Source: a virus
Virus record (IMG/VR): IMGVR_UViG_3300000128_000005
Coordinates: 1 to 41,251 of that record
Strand: one strand, 5' to 3'
DNA: 41,251 bases
The notes under the pieces are model-generated. The model saw nothing but the letters and a program-made list of their open reading frames with translations, ran no database searches and had not been told where the DNA came from. The position numbers were made by a program, and so were the translations under genes. Below, piece after piece: positions 17,843-26,500 of this stretch (position 1 is the stretch's first letter; each line of letters starts with the position of its first letter).

Positions 17843-19192
17843 TTATACGCATTGATTTTCTAATGTATCTGTAAAACCTGCTTGCCAGTATGTTTTGGAA
17901 TCACAAGATCTTATTTTATCATCACTTGTTCCTGGTTCTGTAATATATATTATACTGTCAGGGTCAGCTAATGTTCCAGCTAATATATCATCTGGATCAT
18001 ATGCAGCTATTCCTAATTGTTGTACTACATCATCTATCCTACAGGCGACTCCTGTGGTTACTTGACCTTGACTATTTGAACTTCCTGCATAACAAAGTCC
18101 TATTATTTTAATAGTCCCATTTAATTCTGCTAAAAGAAAAGATCCAGAATCTCCACTAAATATAGGATTTGTACATCCTGGAACTGTACTGTCAGGTGTA
18201 TCGTTATTTGGTTTTACAAACTTAATAGCTCTATCAAATTGACAGACTACATAATAAGGACTATTCTGACCATCTGATAAGTTTGCTTGTGTAGGATTCT
18301 GCATTTGGTATCCTATACTGGTAACAAGCGCATCAACTGCTGATATTGTCATAGGACATTCAGGCATTAATCCTTTTGGTCCAGTTGTTCTTCCAGAACT
18401 ATATACACGAGGATTGATAGTTAATAATAAATCTAATTCAGCTGTACTAGCAAAAGGTGGAGCAGTACTACCTAATATAGATTCTAACCCTATTTGATTC
18501 CAAGCAGTATTTATATTAAATCTAGATTGAACTATAGAACAGATAGCTGCATCTACTTGATTCCATATACCTGTACTTTTTTTATGAATAGGTACATACC
18601 TTAGACTAACTCCCATATTATTACTAACAGGAGTGTTAGAACCACTTTCTCCATTTTGATACACACGATTAACTGGAAATGCATCATTTAAGTATTGATT
18701 ATTTATGTCTCTATCTGAAGTGTAAAAAGCATCATTTATTGATACATGATTATTAGTTAAACCTACGGTTGTACCAGTTTCTACATGTTTTACCATTCCT
18801 CCTAATGTTCCTACAGTTTTTGTATTATTTCTGCTAGAGAAGGAAATACCCCCTTGCATCAGTTGATTGGTTGCTCTATTAGCTGCATTATTTGAACCTG
18901 GTGCTGTGTTACCGCAAAATGCGTCACATCCTAAATGTTGTATAATAGTTTCTTCTATAATATCTACTTTTACCACTCCTTCATTTTCTATAGTTACATT
19001 ATCAACTATTATTTCAGAAGATGTAAGTTCAGAAAGTTTCTTCTTTTTTGGTATAGATATAACTATAGCAAATTCTCCAGTATCAACTCCATTAGTTATT
19101 TTTTTACCCAAACCAATAGAAACTGCTTGAGGATATTGAATAGCTAATTCCTTAATCTTTTTTGATACTTCTTTTGTTATTTTTCCTTCCAT
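17843..19192 (-). CDS. Trypsin/chymotrypsin-fold serine protease in the phage fibre cluster
   Basis: This 449-residue protein has the three motifs of a chymotrypsin-like serine protease in order: GLTNNHV (His149), QVDAAI (Asp214) and FSGDSGS (GDSG at 347-350, nucleophile Ser349). An RTTGPKG stretch at 268-274 and GLCYAG at 365-370 fit the second barrel. The N-terminal ~85 residues (QAVSIGLGKKITNGVDTGE, AIVISIPKKK, VVKVDIIEE) match the pre-domain I know from bacterial trypsin-like peptidases. There is no signal peptide and no poly-Thr linker. It begins seven bases after the 902-residue protein and is followed by four module-type fibre genes, so it is co-expressed with fibres. Possible roles are maturation of fibres or digestion of host surface protein. 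The substrate is unknown. Confidence 0.85.
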   Translation of the reverse strand: MEGKITKEVSKKIKELAIQYPQAVSIGLGKKITNGVDTGEFAIVISIPKKKKLSELTSSEIIVDNVTIENEGVVKVDIIEETIIQHLGCDAFCGNTAPGSNNAANRATNQLMQGGISFSSRNNTKTVGTLGGMVKHVETGTTVGLTNNHVSINDAFYTSDRDINNQYLNDAFPVNRVYQNGESGSNTPVSNNMGVSLRYVPIHKKSTGIWNQVDAAICSIVQSRFNINTAWNQIGLESILGSTAPPFASTAELDLLLTINPRVYSSGRTTGPKGLMPECPMTISAVDALVTSIGYQMQNPTQANLSDGQNSPYYVVCQFDRAIKFVKPNNDTPDSTVPGCTNPIFSGDSGSFLLAELNGTIKIIGLCYAGSSNSQGQVTTGVACRIDDVVQQLGIAAYDPDDILAGTLADPDSIIYITEPGTSDDKIRSCDSKTYWQAGFTDTLENQCV

Positions 19193-19199
19193 AGCTTAT

Positions 19200-21908
19200 T
19201 TATATTGGGGATGTGTAGGCTGAAAATGTAGTCCATATTGTTTTTACTCCTGCAGGTACATAAACTGTAGTAGTTGTAATAGTGGTACTAGTGGTTGTAG
19301 TTTCATTTGTTGGAATGAAAGATAAGTTTGAACTACATTCACCTGAATTAGAAAAAGCTCTAAGATGTGAATTATTAGATACTCCTTCACCAAAAAATGC
19401 TGTATTGTCATTTATTAACGTAACGTTATAAGGAAAAGTTGTATCTATTTCATATAACGTAATACCACTTACAAGTAAATACATTTTATCTTCAAAAACA
19501 AATAATAAATTAGAAGAGTTGGTTATGAAGTATCCATCTGGAGATGTACCAGCTACTTGTAAAGATGATATATTTATTTGCAACTCTATAGGTCCACTAG
19601 GATATTCTCGTTGAGCTAATTTATACTGAGAAGGAGAAACTTCTGTATCTTCATATGCGTACATTATTTTGTTATTTGAAAACAGTGGACCTCTCCAGTA
19701 AGAGGTTCTCTGATTTAAAGGAAACAAGAACGTTATTGTAGTTGTACCATCTATATTTATAACTAGTTTATATATTTTACCACTGTAAGGAACGTTTGAC
19801 GGATTATACGAATTTAGTAAAAGAGTGTTATCATCTATCGCACAAAGATTTGTTCCAACCCAAGCTTCACCAGCAGGAGGAGTAGGTGTTACCACCTCAT
19901 CAATATACGTTAAACCTTGTGATATATCGTATCTTTTTATACTAATAATATTAGTTGCAGTGTCTATAGACGTATAAAACAAAGTGTTCTCTGAGCTACA
20001 ATGACTTCTCTTATAATCGGTTACAAACCCAAACCCATTTGAAAGAGATTGTGGTAAGTATGTATTATTTATTGGGTTATATATAAATACTGTATCAATT
20101 CCAGCTGATCCTCTAGCAGGGAATGCCCATGTACAGTTTTTTTCAACCCCTAAACAACCTAATCCAACTGGTCCACCAGTAGGAGCTTGTCCTGATAAAG
20201 TTAATATAGTATAGTTAGTTTCACAAGTTACAATAAACTCTCCATTACTGTCATTATTATTATAATCCATTCCTCCAAACTGGTTACCAATAACCTTAAC
20301 TCCATTACCTGTCGATATTGAAAGAGTTGGAGTTTCTGTATTTGTATCTACTTGATAAATATCTCCACTACTAAATTCACCTTCTTCAGTTAATACGGTA
20401 TTTAGTACTGCAGCTGTTATTGGAATATTATTTACAGGTTGAGCAAACGTTAGTGTAATTTCAAATACGGACCCTTGAACAATAAAGTCATAGGCTATAA
20501 CCAGTCCAGTATAAGCGCACAACTTATATCGTGTCCCCACTTGATTATCAACAATTCCGTTAGATCCAGCAGCAAGTGTACTACTAGCCATAACAGTCAT
20601 ACCTGCATACGTAAACGGTACTGGACCTATGTACACATCTCCTGCTTGGTCGTACATATTAGGTATTGTAGTAGATTCACATTCTGGTTCTGCATAAAGG
20701 GTAATATCTGCACAACCACTAGTTGTAGATAAACTTTTTACATTTGTACCTACAAGATTTGATGATTGTTGTTGGTAGTCAGGAGTTTGTGATATTTCAT
20801 ATACTCTATTTAATTCTGGTTGAAGAGCATATAATTTACTATTTATTGAGAATATATCTATATATTTCTCAGAAGTGTAATTAACGGTAAATTCTGGAAT
20901 GCCTAAATCCTGCAACTTCATAGTTCCAGTTATACGATCATTATTTGGAATGTTGTATTGTTGTAGATAATTCCCATTATAAGGACTATCAGCTTCGCCA
21001 TCCATCCTCACACTAGTAATAACATCACCGTTATTAAGATATAGTAGTCTAGGGTTTGAAACAACCTTACCATAGGTATTTATTACAGGTTTAACAGTTC
21101 TTCCAATAGTAGAATTTAGATTTTTAGCAATATTACCTGTTTGACTTATATCAATAGTAAAACCCCATACATCTGGTGAAGTAACAGTAGCAGTTGGTCC
21201 ACCAAAAACTATTATTATACTTGTATCATTAATAGCAGTTAGTGCCGTACATTCAGAACCAACTCTAGAATAACCAGGGTATGTTAGGATACCTTGTGTG
21301 CTAACAGTAATGTCTCTTGTAAAAGATAAACCTACATTACCTGATGTAAAAGTTACATCATATTCTCTAATTATAAAGTTGTTCTGGGTAAGGTCTGTTT
21401 CACTAGCTAACCAAAGTTTATTTTGTGTACTACACATAGGTCTAGTTACACCTTGGGTTACTAAAAAGTCATTAGGAACTAATACTGTAGTTACTACATT
21501 GGTGTCTATATTATATACTCCTAGTTCTCCGGAGGTTCCTTCGTTAAGAGTTGACCAAAGACATAGTGAAGTAATTGGTCCAGGTCCACTTGATGTAGTA
21601 GTAGTAGTTGTAGTTGAAGATGAAGATGTGCTGGTTGTAGTTGTTGTAACATCACAAAGTATCTCTCCTGTAAAATCACAATTTGGTGTAGCACAAGAAT
21701 ATATATCCACTGAACCGCAAGTCTGATTTGTACTATCTAACCTAACAGTAGTAGTTCCAGCAGGGGCATTATTAGAAGTGTAACCATCCAATAGATCTTG
21801 TCTGGAAACATTAGTATCAAATGCAACTGTATAATTATCTGCATCAGAATATAGATCAAATGGACCTGTATCTATGCCTGCTAAAGTTAATGTTATAAGT
21901 ATTGTCAT
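19200..21908 (-). CDS. Large two-propeller-like fibre with N-terminal GPF docking module
   Basis: This 902-residue protein begins with the shared module (TGPFDLYSDADNYTVAFDTN, LLDGYTSNNAPAGTTTVRLD, TCGSVDI). A Thr/Ser tract follows at ~88-105. Residues ~110-400 hold repeats of short beta strands (TSLCLWSTLNEGTSGELGVY, LYLNNGDVITSVRMDG, SKLYALQPELNRVYEI) that look like a beta-propeller. A middle domain (~405-600) is Cys-poor and beta-rich. A second propeller-like set runs over ~605-865 (WAFPARGSAGIDTVFIYN, NTLLLNSYNPSN, KMYLLVSGITLYEID). A short Thr tract precedes the end AYTSPI. Its neighbours are a stand-alone module upstream and the serine protease downstream. A role as a binding fibre for carbohydrate or protein is inferred. 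Propeller calls come from strand periodicity only. Confidence 0.65.
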   Translation of the reverse strand: MTILITLTLAGIDTGPFDLYSDADNYTVAFDTNVSRQDLLDGYTSNNAPAGTTTVRLDSTNQTCGSVDIYSCATPNCDFTGEILCDVTTTTTSTSSSSTTTTTTTSSGPGPITSLCLWSTLNEGTSGELGVYNIDTNVVTTVLVPNDFLVTQGVTRPMCSTQNKLWLASETDLTQNNFIIREYDVTFTSGNVGLSFTRDITVSTQGILTYPGYSRVGSECTALTAINDTSIIIVFGGPTATVTSPDVWGFTIDISQTGNIAKNLNSTIGRTVKPVINTYGKVVSNPRLLYLNNGDVITSVRMDGEADSPYNGNYLQQYNIPNNDRITGTMKLQDLGIPEFTVNYTSEKYIDIFSINSKLYALQPELNRVYEISQTPDYQQQSSNLVGTNVKSLSTTSGCADITLYAEPECESTTIPNMYDQAGDVYIGPVPFTYAGMTVMASSTLAAGSNGIVDNQVGTRYKLCAYTGLVIAYDFIVQGSVFEITLTFAQPVNNIPITAAVLNTVLTEEGEFSSGDIYQVDTNTETPTLSISTGNGVKVIGNQFGGMDYNNNDSNGEFIVTCETNYTILTLSGQAPTGGPVGLGCLGVEKNCTWAFPARGSAGIDTVFIYNPINNTYLPQSLSNGFGFVTDYKRSHCSSENTLFYTSIDTATNIISIKRYDISQGLTYIDEVVTPTPPAGEAWVGTNLCAIDDNTLLLNSYNPSNVPYSGKIYKLVINIDGTTTITFLFPLNQRTSYWRGPLFSNNKIMYAYEDTEVSPSQYKLAQREYPSGPIELQINISSLQVAGTSPDGYFITNSSNLLFVFEDKMYLLVSGITLYEIDTTFPYNVTLINDNTAFFGEGVSNNSHLRAFSNSGECSSNLSFIPTNETTTTSTTITTTTVYVPAGVKTIWTTFSAYTSPI
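21594..21651 (-). repeat. Thr/Ser linker repeat in the 902-residue fibre
   Basis: GTAGTAGTAGTAGTTGTAGT and GATGTGCTGGTTGTAGTTG encode the linker at residues ~86-105, directly after the docking module. Confidence 0.8.
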
Positions 21909-21912
21909 TGTC

Positions 21913-22161
21913 CTACGGTGTTATTGTGGTGGTTGTTGTGGTTGTTTGTTCTAGTGTTATCTCAATACTATTTTTACAAACTGAACCTGATGCTACTTTT
22001 ACTATAGTAGTGTAATCAGGCATCACAGCTGTATACCCATTCAATAACTGGGTTTTAGTTACATTTGTTTGAAAAGCAACACTAAATCCATCTACGTCTG
22101 AAAACAGATTAAAAGATCCAGTATTATTTCCTGCTGTATTTAGTGTTAAGATTGCTTCCAT
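21913..22161 (-). CDS. Stand-alone GPF module ending in a Thr tract, 82 residues
   Basis: The sequence is the shared module and little else: NNTGSFNLFSDVDGFSVAFQ, LLNGYTAVMPDYTTIVKVA, VCKNSIEITL. It then runs into TTTTTTTITP and stops, exactly where longer relatives continue through a linker into a head. It overlaps the upstream gene by one base (TAATG) and is followed after four bases by the 902-residue module protein. This could be a functional docking unit, or a fibre that lost its head by recombination in the linker repeat. The sequence does not decide between them. Confidence 0.65.
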   Translation of the reverse strand: MEAILTLNTAGNNTGSFNLFSDVDGFSVAFQTNVTKTQLLNGYTAVMPDYTTIVKVASGSVCKNSIEITLEQTTTTTTTITP

Positions 22162-22472
22162 TATGAGTCACAACAAGTTGTTAATGTTTGATTTATACTT
22201 ATTACTTGCTGCTTTATAGTAGCAATTTCAGATGTATTGATTGCTTGTTGGTTTACCAATGTACAAATAATTGCGTCAATTTTAGACAAAGCAATGTTTA
22301 AATCATCACAAGGTTGCACATTTGAACAAGGTAATATAGGTCCATTGTATGTAATAGACTTTGAATAATGTACCCCAGTTGCACAAGGATTATTGCTTGT
22401 AGTGCTTGAACATCCACAAGGGGTGTTTGAAACTACATCTGTGCAACAAGGATTTACAGGTAAGTATGCCAT
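22161..22472 (-). CDS. Cys-rich coiled-coil fibre-associated protein
   Basis: This 103-residue protein has a Cys-rich N-terminal third (NPCCTDVVSNTPCGCSST, NPCATGVHY), then a heptad-like C-terminal half, CDDLNIALSKIDAIICTLVN followed by INTSEIATIKQQVISINQT, which predicts a short coiled coil. It ends TTCCDS. The ten or so cysteines could form disulphides or bind metal in the mature virion. It lies between the collar-type fibre gene upstream and the stand-alone module downstream. A trimerisation or fibre-anchoring part seems likely. I do not recognise a named family. Confidence 0.55.
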   Translation of the reverse strand: MAYLPVNPCCTDVVSNTPCGCSSTTSNNPCATGVHYSKSITYNGPILPCSNVQPCDDLNIALSKIDAIICTLVNQQAINTSEIATIKQQVISINQTLTTCCDS

Positions 22473-22484
22473 TTTGTTTTTATT

Positions 22485-23567
22485 TTAAGGTATGTAAATT
22501 ATATAATATGATCCAAGGCCAGGTTGAAAATTAGCATGTGATAATCCTCCACCTGTAGGATCTATCCCAGCAGTATGTGAATGTGGTGGAAGGGGATCTG
22601 CAGTAAACTGTCTCTCTCTAAAGCCATTGTCCCCACCTTTAAACCCTCCACCAATACCAGGACCAACGTAAGGTCCTGCTGCCCATCCTGTAGGAGTTAT
22701 TGTAGGAGTTGATGGTCCAATGGTAATTGTATGTGTATGTGAAGGTATTTGTGTAATACCTAATGTAACACTGTTAGTTCCAACAGGAGTATTAAGATTA
22801 TATGTTGGGTTTCCAGCTACATTAGGGTCAACTGCAGAATCTAACGAAGCTCCTCCCATTCCACTAGTAGTACCAACTGGTATTCTTCCTCTAAGGTCAG
22901 GTGTTCCATTTTGCCCATTACATAAAAAGATTCTATCCCAAACGCCTATACCAGCTCCTGACTGACTAAATGGAGACAAGTCTCCAAAATAAGGTTGAGC
23001 AGAGAATGGAACCATTCTATTATTTATTAATTGTTGTGTAGGGTTAGTGTTAAAATAGTTATCTATATATGTATTTATATCAACGATTCTTACATAGTTA
23101 GTAGTAACATCTGTAATGAAAGTATTTAGTGATTGCTCAACTTCACATAACTTTACTATAGTTTGTTGTAAAACATCTTGAGTAGAAGTGTTATCTGTTA
23201 CTCCTGACACACACCCTACCTCATATGCACTGGTTGGTTCACTTTCTTCTATAAGTTGTATTTGTTCATTTAAGTTACAGATAGTTTGAACTATACCTGT
23301 AAGATAATTATTTAAAGAAAGCGGATCACATACTGGCAAGTTAGCTTCTACGATTGGACATATATCAGTTGGTTGTATTATAGGAAATACTCCTGTTCCA
23401 TCAATTGTAGAACTTAAGAAAGTTATAATAGCCTGCTCTACAAAAGATAGAGAGTCTCCAGTCTGTATTCCTAAAATAGGAACATCTACTCCTGTATATT
23501 TAACACATCTGTCTGAAGTAATTTCAGTACATCCGTTATAACAATTTGAGCAATTTTGTGTTGACAT
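22485..23567 (-). CDS. Tail-collar-domain fibre protein
   Basis: This 360-residue protein has an N-terminal Cys-containing part with QNCSNCYNGC, a helical middle (LNEQIQLIEESEPTSAYEVG, EQSLNTFITDVTTNYVRI) that may trimerise, and a C-terminal phage tail-collar-type region. The latter shows FLCNGQNGTPDLRGRIPVG around residue 220, QIPSHTHTITIG around residue 272, a Gly/Pro-rich receptor-binding-like stretch, LPPHSHT, and the end YYIIYIP. Tail collar domains occur in short and long tail fibres that touch the host surface. The upstream leader is A-rich (AAATAAAATAAAAAAATT before ATG), as expected for strong initiation in Bacteroidota. It is probably a receptor-binding or distal fibre protein. Confidence 0.75.
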   Translation of the reverse strand: MSTQNCSNCYNGCTEITSDRCVKYTGVDVPILGIQTGDSLSFVEQAIITFLSSTIDGTGVFPIIQPTDICPIVEANLPVCDPLSLNNYLTGIVQTICNLNEQIQLIEESEPTSAYEVGCVSGVTDNTSTQDVLQQTIVKLCEVEQSLNTFITDVTTNYVRIVDINTYIDNYFNTNPTQQLINNRMVPFSAQPYFGDLSPFSQSGAGIGVWDRIFLCNGQNGTPDLRGRIPVGTTSGMGGASLDSAVDPNVAGNPTYNLNTPVGTNSVTLGITQIPSHTHTITIGPSTPTITPTGWAAGPYVGPGIGGGFKGGDNGFRERQFTADPLPPHSHTAGIDPTGGGLSHANFQPGLGSYYIIYIP

Positions 23568-23589
23568 AATTTTTTTATTTTATTTGTTA

Positions 23590-26500
23590 TTAATATTGAT
23601 ATGCGTCAATTACTATTGATGTAGCATTTAATACTGTAAATGTATGGGTTATAGTGTTTACTGAACCAGAAGGATTATCCACCTGATCGCTAAATGGTGT
23701 AATTCCACCACCGCTTATAACTAGTTCAGTAGATACCCCTCCAGGTTCGTTGTTTGAATATGGAAATGTAACTGTATATTCTCTACCAACTAAGAAGTCA
23801 TAATCATAAATGCCATTCCAAATTGGACTATTTGTTGGTATACTAAATACTACAGGATCACCTGGCTGATCATTATCTTCTATTTCAAAGTTAAAATTAG
23901 CACCGTTATTAGTAAGCGACATAGTAATTTCAGATGATGCTATTTGTTCTTGATTTACTTTAAATAATAATAAAGGACCACTATTAATACCAGGTTGAGT
24001 ATATTCAGTACTAAAGTTAGTTACAAGTGAATTTATGACCCCACCAGCAGGTGGTTGTAGTATATCTGTATCTAATTCTTGCAGACCTCCTGCTCCTACC
24101 AATGAAAAACTATTCTGCACTTGAGTCTGTTCAGTTGTTAAGTTCTTAGTACTAAGTTTAGCACTAATAACATCACCGTTAGAACTTGCAAACAATCCTT
24201 GTACCGAAGGCGTGCCATTAGTAATAACTTGAGTTACTACACTCGCTCCATTTTTAAATAATTCTAATTTTGCTTCTTTAAATCCATTTCCTTGTCCAAC
24301 AACTTGCCAATCAATATCGTAGCTTTTTGCACTAGTGGTTGTTGTTGTAGTTGTTGGTGTTGTACAATCTCCATATGCAGTAACTTTATAACCATCTCCA
24401 GTTGTATGATCAAAGGTAGAAAGTATTGATGATAAGTCATTACCATTTGCATCTATCTTTGAAAATTGGAATGTAGACATAGATAAGAAGTTGACACTGT
24501 TAATACTAAATTTACCATAAGGAACAGTAACTCCTCCAGTTCCAACATTGATAAATTGATACACTGCTGTATAGTCTACTCCTCCTATATTAAATACTAC
24601 ATCATAGTTGGTATTTGGAACTTGAGACCAGCTGGTATAACTTGTTGTGTTTGTAGTTGGTCCTGTATTAAAAGCTGCTCGAGCATATAGAGAGGAAGTA
24701 GGTGGATCTAGAATCCAATCGCTAATAACTATAAGAGTTAAATAGTCAAACTCTAGACATCCAACTAATGGTGCAAGAGTTGTTGTTGTAGTAGTAGTTG
24801 GTGCCACTGTAGTTGTAGTAGTGGTAGTAGGAGCAACAGTTGTTGTACTAGTTGTAGTTGTAGTTCCTGTATCTTTTATTAGACGAACTGAATAACCGTG
24901 ATTTTGATTCCAGTCATTTCTATACGCCCAAGTCTGATTATTGTATAAACTAAAAGCAAAAGCATCAGGCCCTACTATATCTTCTGTACTACTCCACCAG
25001 GTACCAAACTCATTAATACCAGCAAACACCCCAGAGAGAGTCTCACGACTACCTCCTGGAAGACCTGTGAAACCTGAACTATCTGTTGCTGCAGTATTAG
25101 GTGCCTGCCAATGACAGAATTGTACTTCTTTTAATGGACCTCCTGCATTATTTGGTACAGTTGCACCTCCTGATGAAGCTGGGTCAATATAATTAATTAA
25201 TGTAATTAGTTCATCATTAGTTGGAATATGATAACCTGCAGGAGCTAACCCTCTTGGATCATTAACAGCAAACCAATTATATAATTTTCCATAAGTTGGT
25301 TCATTTGCAGAATCATTGCTATAGTAACACCAAGCTCCTGTAGTTAATCCTACCCAAGCACTTGGGTCTGTTACTTCTGGAATTGGATCACCATTTAAAT
25401 ATGTATCAACATTTAAATTACACTTACTCCAGGTTTGTGTTCCAATTGTTACATCACCAGGAATACAATCCACACATGCAGCAGTTGTTGTTGTAGTAGT
25501 TGTACTAGACGTGCTAGTTGTTGTCGTAGTTATTGGACTACTGCCAGGACATACATAAAAATCAAAAGAAATACCAGCTAATTCATCAGCAGGTGGGTTA
25601 ATTGTAATTTGTAATTGACTTATACCTCCACTAATTGGTGAAATTGCTGTAACTCCTGAAGAATACGTTGGATAAAGAGCTTGTGATCCAGTTAAATTAA
25701 TTTCATTTTGACTTATTTGTGTTGTTGCATAGTCACCACATGCTGTTAATTCAGTAGCAACAATTACATCAGTAGATGTTATAACCACAGTCTCTTGCGC
25801 TGATGGATTTTGACTAGAACCATAACCCTGAGTGACAAACGCTATAGCATTTATTGGAGGATTAAAGTCCATTACAATAGTTGAACCTCCACGCATTGAC
25901 AATGTTCCTTGTCCACCAGACTGAGCAGTTAGGTATGCTCCATTACATATTTCTATTGTACCTGGGACGCCAGCTACATAGATAGGAGGCTGGTTAAACA
26001 TATTTGGAGTATACGATGTAGTTAGCAAAACTCCATTACTCAATACTTTAGTTCCATTTCCAGTGATAACATTAGGAAAGGCTTCAGGAGAACTTAAGTT
26101 AAATGGCTCTGCACAATCAAACGGTACAACAGTTGTACTAGTAGTAGTAGTCGAAGATGTTGAAGATGTTGAAGTAGTTGTAGTAGTTGAAGCTATAACA
26201 TCAAAGCATCCTTCTATTCTACAATCTGGGGTTATTGTTGTAGTAGTGGTGGTGGTTGGTGTTGCTGTGGTGCTAGTGGTTGTAGTAGTGCTGGTACTAG
26301 AGGTACTTGTAGTTGTTGTTGTTGGATTAGGACAAGGAATTATAGCACATGTTGTAATCTCACACACTGTAGGTTCATTACATAATGAAACACAACCAGC
26401 AGTAAGACGAATAACCTTGCTTGCAATATCTTCTGTACTTACCTCCGGACATCCTGATGCATAATGTGTATCACAATAACGAAAAGTTAGTACACGTTTG

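Noticed and set aside
21298-21726. A plus-strand 142-codon frame over the 902-residue fibre
   Set aside because: It is antisense to a well-supported gene, includes the Val-rich mirror of a Thr tract, and shows no recognisable features.
24880-24960. A proven diversity-generating retroelement target
   Set aside because: Only the fold type and Asn-rich codons fit. No template repeat or reverse transcriptase is in the window, so it is reported as a possibility only.
26063-26464. A plus-strand open frame rich in Val (VVVVVV runs)
   Set aside because: It is the antisense reading of the Thr-encoding repeats in the 1025-residue fibre gene. It has no sensible start context or family resemblance.
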